A stretch of DNA of 64,000 nucleotides from Arthrobacter ruber (GTDB lineage: Bacteria > Actinomycetota > Actinomycetes > Actinomycetales > Micrococcaceae), in NCBI RefSeq assembly GCF_002954225.1, contig NZ_PPTH01000018.1, positions 62,001-126,000 of the forward strand, read 5' to 3'. Positions 53,218 through 61,292 of the stretch are shown here, piece by piece. Below the pieces are notes generated by a model. That model was not told where the DNA came from. It searched no databases and saw only the letters and a program-made list of their open reading frames with translations. Each line of letters begins with the position of its first letter. Position 1 is the stretch's first letter. The position numbers and the translations under genes are program-made.

Positions 53218-53781
53218 TTAGAAATCGCCGCCCGGGTAGATGCCCTCGGGCAAAGTGAAACACGCAGATCCCGATGCGATACGGATCTCGTTCGGGGACA
53301 ATCCTTCGGAGACGAGGTGGCTCTCCCCTGGAGCAGGCGGGTCGATCTGGATCCGATAGATTTCATCTTCGTTCCTATCGACTTCGTCCCTATCGACGGA
53401 TATTTCGGTTCCGTTCGCCCGGTAGTGGGCTTCGATGGTTTTCACGATGGGCTCTATCTCGGTTCCTTCGGCGACCGTGACCGTGGTTGAAGCAGCCCAG
53501 TGGTGCTGGGTCTCGTTGCAGGACAGAAGCGTGCCCGTCTGCTGTTGATCGATCGAGAGAACAGCGTCTTCCGGGATCAGTGCGGCGATCTCCCGTTGCA
53601 TGGCCTGGGTGTGGGCTTTGGCTTCCTGCCAGGTGAGATCAGCCTCCATCTGTTCCTCGGACGGTTGAGCAGCAACTGGCGCAAGTGATTCGGGTGAACT
53701 CGCGTTTGGGTCTCCTGCACAGCCGGCTAGCCCGATCAGACCCACCAGCAACAACGCCATGGCACCGCTTCGCGCCCTCAT
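53218..53781 (-). CDS. lipoprotein overlapping the effector gene, putative immunity/accessory protein
   Basis: 187 aa. Signal peptide MRARSGAMALLLVGLIGLAG with lipobox LAGC (Cys21), so it should be anchored on the outer face of the membrane. The mature part has two conserved-looking cysteines (LLSCNE; GSACFTLP). The ATG overlaps the effector stop (ATGA), the arrangement typical of toxin/immunity or effector/partner pairs. Outward-facing lipoproteins are known partners of lipase-type T7SS effectors in Staphylococcus (TslA/TilA). The immunity role here is inferred from context only. Confidence 0.7.
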   Translation of the reverse strand: MRARSGAMALLLVGLIGLAGCAGDPNASSPESLAPVAAQPSEEQMEADLTWQEAKAHTQAMQREIAALIPEDAVLSIDQQQTGTLLSCNETQHHWAASTTVTVAEGTEIEPIVKTIEAHYRANGTEISVDRDEVDRNEDEIYRIQIDPPAPGESHLVSEGLSPNEIRIASGSACFTLPEGIYPGGDF

Positions 53782-55319
53782 CGAGTCTCAATTCCAAGCA
53801 TGTCCTCGAGCGCTCTCGTATCGTCCTCACTGTTGGAGGCGATGAGGCTGTGGTTATCCATGAGGATGTTCCCTTCTTCGATGCTGTTGATCGCACCGTC
53901 GAGTTCGTCGTCGTCGGGGCCGCGGTAGTAGTTCTGGTCGAACTCGTCGCGATGAATCGGGTTGTTCCCATCCCACACAACCCCTCTATTCGTGAAGGGG
54001 TTGGTGACTCCCTGACCGTGGATGAGCACATCGTAGTAGTACAGGTTCGAGTATTCCGTAGTCGGCTGGGGTTCCCAGTCCGGGAGCATCCCGGCCCCGG
54101 CGAGGGAAATCACTTTGTCATACCGGGCTCCGGCGACTTCGGAGCTGGTGACGTTTGTCAGGCCCCAGCTGTGCACCTGCTTCAGGTATGCCACCGCATT
54201 CTGCAGCATCTCCGTTCGGTTCGGGTCGTGGCGGGCTTGCCCGGTCCCCGACAACTTCAGGGCTGTTTCCAGATCCTTCTCCGCCGCACGGAGCAGGCTT
54301 GGCGCGTTCAACTGGTTGGCCCGTATCCTGGCCAGTGCGGGCATCCCGTCCAAGGCGCCGAACATCGCCGGAGCCGCAGCGAGCAGCAACTCCTGCAGCT
54401 GCGATGCGCCGGCCACGTCCGCGGCGGTGCCGGCCCCCGTGTTCATGCCCGACCACCAGGCCCCGATCGTCGACGGATCCATGCGCTGAAGGGTCTGCTG
54501 CCATCCGGTCAATGTTGCCAGCGCTTTGGTATCCGCCGGCGTCGCAGTGGACAGATGGCTCAGCAGGGCCGCATTCGATAAGGACGCGGGTACGGTGGCA
54601 AGCACAAGGACGTCGTTCGATACCGTCACCTGACCGACATGTCCGCTGCCACCGGCAGCACGGAACATCGAAGCGATGTCGGAAAGCCGGGTCGCGTCCT
54701 GCTGGTTGTCCTCCAGGAATCGCCGCAGCCCACTACCGACAGCATCGAGATCAGAGTGCGCCCAAGAGCATTCCCGCTCGAACTCTGACGCTGCTGCACC
54801 GACTCCGTCAGCCACACCCCGGGCCGTGTCGTCTTGGATCCTGAAGGTCGACACCGCGGAGTCCAGGGTGGCAGGGTCAGCGGAACTCGCCCCGGCAGTG
54901 CTTCCGCTCGCCCAGGCACGCAACCCCTGCCGTGCAGTGTCCGCGTTCACCGACGGACGGTCGGTCTCCTCCGTGGACGGGCGCGGCTCCACATCCACTG
55001 CGACACCACTGCCAGCACTCGCCCACCCGGCGGCAAGAACCCACGCCGTCAGCTCACTCAGGCGACGCTGCTCGACCTCCGCGGCGCTCTTCGCCTTCTG
55101 GACCTGACGTGCGACATCGTCCAGCATATGGACCAACTCTGAACAGGCCGCCCGTTCAGCGGCAACGTTTCCCCGGAAACAGTCCGCGAACACGCCCCGG
55201 AATTCCGCACAAGCCGCCGTTGATACCGACTCCCGTCCGCCGCGTTGATCCTGCAACGCACGTGCCGCATCTCGACATGCGCCGATCAGACGATCGGCGA
55301 CCCCCGTATCGGAATTCAT
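53778..55319 (-). CDS. large WXG/LXG-like helical protein, candidate type VII secretion effector
   Basis: 513 aa. Residues 1-105 and 125-235 are two long helical regions like WXG100/LXG modules, joined by an acidic Pro/Ser/Thr linker (107-125). Residues 288-340 include WWSGM and FGALDGMPALARIRANQLNA, resembling the LDGxPAxARxxAN segment that precedes DUF1023 alpha/beta-hydrolase domains. Only ~60 residues then separate this from SLAGAGMLPDWEP and VVWDGNNP near the end. The hydrolase core with a GxSxG nucleophile seems to be missing. Good Shine-Dalgarno (GGGGGAG) before ATG 55319. It is followed by an overlapping lipoprotein gene; no secretion-machine genes are in the window. Confidence 0.7.
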   Translation of the reverse strand: MNSDTGVADRLIGACRDAARALQDQRGGRESVSTAACAEFRGVFADCFRGNVAAERAACSELVHMLDDVARQVQKAKSAAEVEQRRLSELTAWVLAAGWASAGSGVAVDVEPRPSTEETDRPSVNADTARQGLRAWASGSTAGASSADPATLDSAVSTFRIQDDTARGVADGVGAAASEFERECSWAHSDLDAVGSGLRRFLEDNQQDATRLSDIASMFRAAGGSGHVGQVTVSNDVLVLATVPASLSNAALLSHLSTATPADTKALATLTGWQQTLQRMDPSTIGAWWSGMNTGAGTAADVAGASQLQELLLAAAPAMFGALDGMPALARIRANQLNAPSLLRAAEKDLETALKLSGTGQARHDPNRTEMLQNAVAYLKQVHSWGLTNVTSSEVAGARYDKVISLAGAGMLPDWEPQPTTEYSNLYYYDVLIHGQGVTNPFTNRGVVWDGNNPIHRDEFDQNYYRGPDDDELDGAINSIEEGNILMDNHSLIASNSEDDTRALEDMLGIETR

Positions 55320-55399
55320 TCAAACTCCCCCAGACAAACGAACAGGCACGCGCCACGACGAACCCAACCCGATACGGCTCTTCGGACATCGGGTGGGGT

Positions 55400-55594
55400 T
55401 CATTGTTCGAGGCCGCCGGCGGCGAGGAGCATGCGGAGCCGGTAGTTGCGGCGATTGCGGTAGCCTCGGGCGAGGCGACGGTGGCGTTCGATGATGCCGT
55501 TGACGGCCGCTGTGCCGCCGTTGTTCGCGCGGTGGGTCGTGAAGTAGGCAAAGAAGGCCTGACGCCAGCGCCGCCCGCCGCACCGTTCCCGCCA
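55400..55594 (-). pseudogene. ISL3-family transposase, 3'-terminal remnant
   Basis: About 64 residues (AFFAYFTTHRANNGGTAAVN, GIIERHRRLARGYRNRRNYR, LRMLLAAGGL) match the C-terminal end of ISL3-type transposases. The N-terminal and catalytic parts and the terminal repeats are not present. It lies between the effector-like gene and the WXG100 gene, marking a past insertion or rearrangement there. Confidence 0.8.
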
Positions 55595-55854
55595 CCGCGT
55601 AGTCGAACCGCCCACCATGGGAGGCATCCGATTCCTACAACAAGAAGAGACCTACAAGAAAAGAGACCTGCAACAACCACGACCGGCGGAGGACGCCCCC
55701 GCATACGGCAGAACAACCCAAAAAGACCCGCTTTGTGAAAACCCGGTCAGGAGATGCCAGTACCGGGAAGGCTACTGTTCCGATGACGATCCGCTGACCG
55801 CACCACTCCAACATCTGGCGCGGTCAGCGGTACGTCACCGCGAAAGGCTCGTGC
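55595..55854. other. gap with terminator-like inverted repeat
   Basis: No gene seen. An 11-bp perfect inverted repeat (CCGCTGACCGC at 55791-55801 and GCGGTCAGCGG at 55820-55830, 18-nt loop) lies downstream of the WXG100 stop and may terminate its transcript. Confidence 0.5.
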
Positions 55855-56136
55855 TCAGGCGCCGCCGCCGGCGGAGAAGATGTCCTGGGCGATCTTCTGC
55901 AGCTGCGTGCGCAGCTCCTCGAGCTCCTGCTTCGCCTTGTCCAGGGCGGCCTTCGTCTCCGGTCTCGTGGAACCGCGGAACTGCGAAACCAGCGGCCCGT
56001 CCCAGACATTCGGGTCCGACAGGATCTCGCCCTGCGCATCGAGCGCTGAGATCTGATCCGTGAAACCACCATTGATGATCGACTGCACCTGACCGATAGC
56101 GGCCTTCGCCTGCTCGGTCGACAACACACGCGACAT
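55855..56136 (-). CDS. WXG100 family protein
   Basis: 93 aa helical hairpin protein. The turn motif is WDG in DPNVWDGPLVSQFRG near residue 50, flanked by two helices; the C-terminal helix is KAALDKAKQELEELRTQLQK. Shine-Dalgarno GGAGGATA precedes ATG 56136; an in-frame ATG at 56154 overlaps that site. ESAT-6-like proteins are secreted by type VII systems, often as partners of larger effectors. It is separated from the effector-like gene by ~540 bp with an IS remnant. Confidence 0.88.
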   Translation of the reverse strand: MSRVLSTEQAKAAIGQVQSIINGGFTDQISALDAQGEILSDPNVWDGPLVSQFRGSTRPETKAALDKAKQELEELRTQLQKIAQDIFSAGGGA

Positions 56137-56454
56137 GGGAAATATCCTCCCCAAGAGACCACCGCTTCGATGCCGGATGAGAGAAACACCAGCGAGCGGA
56201 CGCTGATGACCCTACCGACACCAACCCGGTGAATCTAGACCGGCAAGAACGACCACACGTTCAGGTCCACGAATCCTCGTCCCGCCGACAGATTGCCATC
56301 GCTAGAACCGAACGCTGTCGACTCAGCAGGAACACCCCGGACGCAGTGCAGCGAAACGACGCACATCGGGACGAAAAAGCCTCACCCGATTCTACGAATG
56401 AGGATCAACAGGCCCTCCGACCCGGTAAAGCGAGCCTACAAATCAGCCACACGA
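56137..56454. other. upstream of WXG100 gene, no gene seen
   Basis: About 320 bp with lower GC than the neighbouring backbone. It should contain the WXG100 promoter. It marks the boundary where conserved backbone (ychF) resumes. Confidence 0.45.
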
Positions 56455-57540
56455 TTACACATTGAATCGGAACTCAACGACGTCGCCGTCCGCCATGACG
56501 TACTCCTTGCCCTCGATGCGGACCTTGCCGCGGGACTTCGCCTCACTCATGGAGCCGGCACCGATCAGGTCCTCGAAATGAACCACCTCGGCCTTGATGA
56601 AGCCGCGCTGGAAATCGGAGTGGATGACGCCGGCGGCCTCGGGCGCCGTCGCGCCCTTCTTGATCGTCCAGGCACGGCTCTCCTTGGGACCCGCCGTGAG
56701 GTAGGTCTGCAGGCCGAGGGTGTGGAAACCCACGCGCGCGAGCTGGTCGAGGCCCGACTCCTCCTGCCCGTTCATCTCGAGCATCTCGCGGGCCTCTGCC
56801 TCGTCGAGTTCCACGAGGTCCGCCTCGAGCTTCGCGTCGAGGAAGATCGCATCGGCGGGGGCAACGAGCTGTCGGAGCTCCTCCTGGCGCTCGGGGCTGC
56901 CGAGGACGGCGTCGTCGACGTTGAACACGTAGATGAACGGCTTGGCCGTGAGCAGGCTGAGCTCGCGGAGGTGTTCCATCTCGAGCTTGTCGCTCGCGAC
57001 GGACGAGAAGATGGTGTTGCCGCGCTCGAGGACCGACTGCGCGGCCTGCATGGCGCTGAGCTGCGCGGCCTCACGCTTCTTGATCTTCACTTCCTTCTCG
57101 ACGCGCGGGATGGCCTTCTCGAGCGTCTGCAGGTCGGCGAGGATCAGTTCCGTGTTGATGGTCTCCATGTCCGAGCGCGGGTCCACCTTGCCGTCCACGT
57201 GGATGACGTCGGGGTCGTCGAATACGCGGATGACCTGGGCGATCGCCTCGGCCTCACGAATGTTGGCGAGGAACTGGTTACCGAGGCCCTCACCCTCCGA
57301 GGCACCCTTCACGATGCCCGCGATGTCCACGAAGGAGACGGTCGCCGGCAGGATCTGCTTCGACCCGAAGACCTCGGCGAGCTGCGCCAGGCGCGGGTCG
57401 GGGAGGTTGACGACGCCGACGTTCGGCTCGATGGTCGCGAACGGGTAGTTCGCCGCCAGGACGTTGTTGCGCGTCAGCGCATTGAAGAGTGTTGATTTGC
57501 CGACGTTGGGCAGTCCGACGATGCCGATAGTAAGAGCCAC
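56455..57540 (-). CDS. ychF: redox-regulated ATPase YchF
   Basis: 361 aa, the normal length. Obg-family P-loop protein GLPNVGKSTLFNAL, switch FATIEPNVGVV and DIAGIVKGA. The G4 position reads FNVDD rather than NKxD, fitting ATP specificity of YchF. A coiled-coil insertion (IPRVEKEVKIKKREAAQL) and C-terminal TGS domain (QTYLTAGPKESRAWTI; VIHSDFQRGFIKAEV) follow. GTG 57540 starts VALTIGIVG; the longer open frame upstream is antisense to rmuC. Corresponds to Rv1112. Confidence 0.95.
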   Translation of the reverse strand: MALTIGIVGLPNVGKSTLFNALTRNNVLAANYPFATIEPNVGVVNLPDPRLAQLAEVFGSKQILPATVSFVDIAGIVKGASEGEGLGNQFLANIREAEAIAQVIRVFDDPDVIHVDGKVDPRSDMETINTELILADLQTLEKAIPRVEKEVKIKKREAAQLSAMQAAQSVLERGNTIFSSVASDKLEMEHLRELSLLTAKPFIYVFNVDDAVLGSPERQEELRQLVAPADAIFLDAKLEADLVELDEAEAREMLEMNGQEESGLDQLARVGFHTLGLQTYLTAGPKESRAWTIKKGATAPEAAGVIHSDFQRGFIKAEVVHFEDLIGAGSMSEAKSRGKVRIEGKEYVMADGDVVEFRFNV

Positions 57541-57623
57541 GGGAGACAAGTCTACCGGGCGCCGACGCGCCGTCCGGCGGCGGGGACGGCGTGAATGTCG
57601 GAGGTTCCTGCGACAGTGTGGGC

Positions 57624-58964
57624 ATGAGCACCACAGCCGTCCTCCTCGTCCTGCTCGCCTTCGTCCTGGGCTGCGCCGTCGGCGCTTTCCTGGTGTACCG
57701 CACCCTGCGGTTACGAGCGGAGGAGCTGCGCACGGAGCTCGACGACGCGACCGCGCGTCTCGGGAGGACGACGACGGACCTCGCGGCCGCCGCGGCCCAG
57801 CGGGACCTCCTGCAGCAGCACAACCGCGAGCTGACCGGCAGGACGTCCACCGACAACGACGTCCTGCGGGCCCTCGCCCCGGTGGCGGAGAAGCTGACAC
57901 AGGTGCAGCGGCAGGTGGGGCTGCTCGAGCGGGACCGCGTGGAGCAGTACGGGCAGCTCGCACGGCAGCTCGAGGAGTCGCGAGAGGCGGATGCCCTGCT
58001 GCTCTCGACCACCTCCTCCCTCGCCGGCGCGCTGCGCAGCAACAGCGCGCGCGGCCAGTGGGGCGAGGTGCAGCTGCGGCGCGTCGTGGAGGCGGCCGGC
58101 ATGCTCTCGCGCGTCGACTTCCTCGAGCAGGTGTCCTTCGCCGCAGGGGACGACGGCGAGCGCTCGCGGCCGGACATGGTCGTCCAGCTGCCCGGCGACA
58201 AGCAGCTCGTGATCGACGCCAAGGTCCCCCTCAGCGCCTTCCTCGCGGCCCAGGAGCTGTCGGGGGCATCGGACGAGCGGGGCGATGTCGACGCCGACGC
58301 CCGTCGCAGCGACCTGCTGAAACAGCATTCGAAGGCGCTGCGGGCACACGTCGACGCCCTGGCACGGAAGAAGTACTGGGAAGGCGTCGCGAACTCCCCC
58401 GAACTCGTCATCTGCTTCATCCCGGTCGAGTCCGTGCTCTCCGAGGCGCTGCGGGCGGACCCCGAACTGCTCGACTACGCGTTCTCGCGCAACGTGGCCC
58501 TCGCGTCCCCGGTCTCGCTCCTGGGCATCCTCAAGGGCGCCGCATTCAGCTGGCGGCAGGCCGTCCTCACCGACAACGCCCGAGAGCTGTTCGACCTGTC
58601 CAAGCAGCTGTACGAACGCCTCGGCACCATGGGTGGCCACGTCACGCGTCTTGGGACGTCCCTGAAGACGTCGGTGGAGCGCTACAACTCCTTCGTCGGT
58701 GCCCTCGAATCGAGGGTGCTGCCGACGGCCCGCCGCATCGGCGCTTTCGACTCCGCGTCCCTCGATGCCGTCGAGGCGGCCGTGGAAGGGGCCGGCGGTG
58801 ACACCGCTGCGGACGGTGGATCGGGCGCCGACGTCAGCCTGCTCGGCGCCGCCCGCGCCCAGCGTGCCGGAGCGATGACGGGACCTGCCCAGGCCGCGGC
58901 GGCGATCGACGCCACACCACGCTCCCTGACGGCCCACGAGCTCCTCGAGGAGACGGCCGGCTGA
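57624..58964 (+). CDS. rmuC: DNA recombination protein RmuC family
   Basis: 446 aa. N-terminal transmembrane helix (~4-22), a coiled coil (~30-110), then the RmuC nuclease-like core: ARGQWGEVQLRRVVEAAGM, RPDMVVQLPGDKQLVIDAKVPL and VICFIPVESVLSEAL. It limits inversions and recombination at repeats in Escherichia coli; mechanism not settled. ATG 57624 is chosen because the transmembrane segment starts there; GACAGT lies six bases upstream. Confidence 0.9.
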   Translation: MSTTAVLLVLLAFVLGCAVGAFLVYRTLRLRAEELRTELDDATARLGRTTTDLAAAAAQRDLLQQHNRELTGRTSTDNDVLRALAPVAEKLTQVQRQVGLLERDRVEQYGQLARQLEESREADALLLSTTSSLAGALRSNSARGQWGEVQLRRVVEAAGMLSRVDFLEQVSFAAGDDGERSRPDMVVQLPGDKQLVIDAKVPLSAFLAAQELSGASDERGDVDADARRSDLLKQHSKALRAHVDALARKKYWEGVANSPELVICFIPVESVLSEALRADPELLDYAFSRNVALASPVSLLGILKGAAFSWRQAVLTDNARELFDLSKQLYERLGTMGGHVTRLGTSLKTSVERYNSFVGALESRVLPTARRIGAFDSASLDAVEAAVEGAGGDTAADGGSGADVSLLGAARAQRAGAMTGPAQAAAAIDATPRSLTAHELLEETAG

Positions 58965-59015
58965 CGCGACGCACGACCGCCCGTCCCGGGCGGCGACAGC
59001 AGCCTGCCTTCCTGT

Positions 59016-59057
59016 ACGACGACGGCGGCCCTCGGTAGGAGGGGCCGCCGTCGTCGT
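59016..59057. terminator. bidirectional terminator rmuC/ispH
   Basis: 16-bp perfect stem (ACGACGACGGCGGCCC) with a 10-nt loop between convergent rmuC and ispH. Confidence 0.7.
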
Positions 59058-59089
59058 TCCGTTCTCGGTGCGTCGCCGCACTCCCGCCG

Positions 59090-60187
59090 TCAGTTGAGGT
59101 TTGAGCGGTCCTGCAGCTGGCCCCGGCCGCCGCGCCCCTGGGAGGGATCGCCCATGGCCTTCAGCGCCGCACGGATCTCCTTGGGCAGGGAGAAGATGAT
59201 GTCCTCCTGGGCCGTCACGACCTCCTCGACCTCGCCGTAGCCGTACTCGGCGAGGAGCCGCAGGACGTCCTGGACGAGGTTCTCGGGCACCGATGCACCC
59301 GAGGAGATGCCGACGGTGGCGACGCCCTCGAACCAGGACTCGTCCACCTCGTTCGCGAAGTCCACCCGGTACGACGCCTTCGCCCCGTACTCCAGCGCGA
59401 CCTCGACCAGGCGGACCGAGTTCGAGGAATTGGCCGAGCCGACCACGATGACGAGATCGGTCTGCGGTGCGATCTTCTTGATCGCGGCCTGGCGGTTCGA
59501 GGTGGCGTAGCAGATGTCGTCGCTGGGCGGATCCTGGAGCGTCGGGAACCGCTCCTTGAGCAGGTTCACGGTCAGCATGGTCTCGTCGACGCTGAGCGTG
59601 GTCTGGGAGAGCCAGATGAGCCGCTCCGGGTCGCGTACCTGGACCTTGTCGACGTCCTCCGGCCCGTTGACGATCTGGATGTGGTCGGGGGCCTCGCCGG
59701 CGGTGCCCTCCACTTCCTCGTGGCCCTCGTGGCCGATCAGCAGGATGTCGAAGTCGTCGCGGGCGAAGCGCTGGGCCTCACGGTGCACCTTGGTCACCAG
59801 CGGGCAGGTGGCGTCGATCGTGCGCAGGCCGCGGTCCTCGGCGGACTGGACGACGGCGGGTGACACACCGTGGGCGGAGAACACCACAAGTGCACCCTCG
59901 GGGACCTCGTCGGTCTCGTCGACGAAGACGGCGCCCTTCGCCTCGAGCGTGGAGACGACGTGCAGGTTGTGCACGATCTGCTTCCGGACGTACACCGGCG
60001 GTCCGTAGTGCTCCAGCGCCTTCTCGACGGCGATGACGGCACGGTCCACGCCGGCACAGTACCCGCGGGGGGCGGCGAGCAGTACCTTCTTCTCCCCCGC
60101 TACCGGCGCGGCGGCGAGCACGTCCTCCGGGGAGCGACGCCTGCGCGGGATGGTGGGCATGGGGACCTGAACGGTGGTACTGGTCAT
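59090..60187 (-). CDS. ispH: 4-hydroxy-3-methylbut-2-enyl diphosphate reductase
   Basis: 365 aa [4Fe-4S] enzyme. Last step of the MEP isoprenoid route, giving IPP and DMAPP. The three cluster cysteines are in [22 protein letters not shown] and [11 protein letters not shown]; substrate residues in VFSAHGVSP and ANSSNSVRL are present. A ~30-residue N-terminal extension precedes the core. TAGAAT six bases before the ATG suggests a leaderless mRNA. Corresponds to Rv1110. Confidence 0.95.
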   Translation of the reverse strand: MTSTTVQVPMPTIPRRRRSPEDVLAAAPVAGEKKVLLAAPRGYCAGVDRAVIAVEKALEHYGPPVYVRKQIVHNLHVVSTLEAKGAVFVDETDEVPEGALVVFSAHGVSPAVVQSAEDRGLRTIDATCPLVTKVHREAQRFARDDFDILLIGHEGHEEVEGTAGEAPDHIQIVNGPEDVDKVQVRDPERLIWLSQTTLSVDETMLTVNLLKERFPTLQDPPSDDICYATSNRQAAIKKIAPQTDLVIVVGSANSSNSVRLVEVALEYGAKASYRVDFANEVDESWFEGVATVGISSGASVPENLVQDVLRLLAEYGYGEVEEVVTAQEDIIFSLPKEIRAALKAMGDPSQGRGGRGQLQDRSNLN

Positions 60188-60193
60188 TCCCCG

Positions 60194-60199
60194 ATTCTA
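60194..60199 (-). promoter_or_regulatory. -10 box, leaderless promoter of ispH
   Basis: TAGAAT on the minus strand, six bases before the ispH ATG. Confidence 0.5.
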
Positions 60200-60248
60200 C
60201 CGGGTCGGCTGTCCGCGGCCCGCTGATCCGTCCGTACTCCGCTGTGAG

Positions 60249-61091
60249 CTAAGCCCTACGGCGGCGACCGGATGCGAGCCGCCCGACGACGCCGAGAACG
60301 AGCCCGATGATTCCCGCGACGATCACGGGCGTGCTCGAGACCGCGATGTCCGCCCCGGCCCGTTCCGCGAGGCCCCCGATGAACACGTCCGCGATGGCGC
60401 TCGTCCCGGGGACGGCGGCGGCAGCTGCAGGAACCCACGCCGCCGCGAGCAGCCCGAGCGTGCCGATTCCGATGACCCCGAGCCCCAGCAGCGCGAGGGT
60501 GGTACCGCGCCGCCGCGCAACCAGCAGGGCGAGCACCCCGAGCACTGCGGCGCCCGCGAGGTACAGCCGCCAGGGCTCCACACCCTGGGCGATGCCGCTC
60601 AGCAGGCCGCCGCGCTCGAGGGATCCCACCTCGATCGTGGTGTCCTGCGGCACGGGCACGTCCACGCCCACGCTGCCGCCCACGCTCTCCGCGACGAGAC
60701 CCAGCACCGGTCCGAGGTCGAGGGTCAGGATCGCCGGCGCCGCTTCCGATGGTTCGGGCGCCTGGGCGAACGTGACGGCGTGGGACAGCCGTAGTGTCTC
60801 CGTCCACGCTCCCGGGTAGCGGGAGGAACCGGTGACGGCTCCGGCGGCGTCCCGGATGAGCGGTTCCACGAAGGACTGCACCTGCTCCGGCAGCCCGGTG
60901 TTCGCCGTGACCTCCTGCACGAGCGACTCCGAGAGCGCCGTCTGGAAGTCGGCGTCCTCCGCGAGGGGAGCCGCGAGCGCGATGAACCCGGACTCCTCCA
61001 CGAGGTTCTCGTCGAGCCAGGCCGACGCCAGACCTCCGGCAGCGGCAACGAGCGCGAGAAGGCCCAGGAGGGCAGAGACGAGGGTCCGCAT
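60249..61091 (-). CDS. hypothetical membrane protein
   Basis: 280 aa. N-terminal helix (~5-24), an extracytoplasmic Ala/Glu-rich domain (~25-165), then three helices (~172-190, 196-222, 250-270) and a basic C-terminus (GRRRRA). No domain recognised. It lies between ispH and xseA, a slot also held by a hypothetical gene (Rv1109c) in mycobacteria; I cannot say whether the two are homologous. Confidence 0.7.
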   Translation of the reverse strand: MRTLVSALLGLLALVAAAGGLASAWLDENLVEESGFIALAAPLAEDADFQTALSESLVQEVTANTGLPEQVQSFVEPLIRDAAGAVTGSSRYPGAWTETLRLSHAVTFAQAPEPSEAAPAILTLDLGPVLGLVAESVGGSVGVDVPVPQDTTIEVGSLERGGLLSGIAQGVEPWRLYLAGAAVLGVLALLVARRRGTTLALLGLGVIGIGTLGLLAAAWVPAAAAAVPGTSAIADVFIGGLAERAGADIAVSSTPVIVAGIIGLVLGVVGRLASGRRRRA

Positions 61092-61292
61092 GGAATCCTT
61101 AGATGGAGGTCGAAGGCACGATTATGCCGGTTCCCTGATCCGGGGGCACGGCCGGCCCCGGCCCCGGCCCCCTCCCGGCACTACACATAGCCGCCCTGGG
61201 CGATGGGCTGTGGGTCGGGGATGGTAGAGATGAACAGTGCACTTTCGAGCAGCGGAAGCGGGATCATGAACCTCCCCGCGGACAGGACAGTC

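Noticed and set aside
61203..61292. Upstream in-frame extension of xseA
   Set aside because: Thirty residues without family similarity; downstream ATG codons fit better, although 61266 cannot be excluded.
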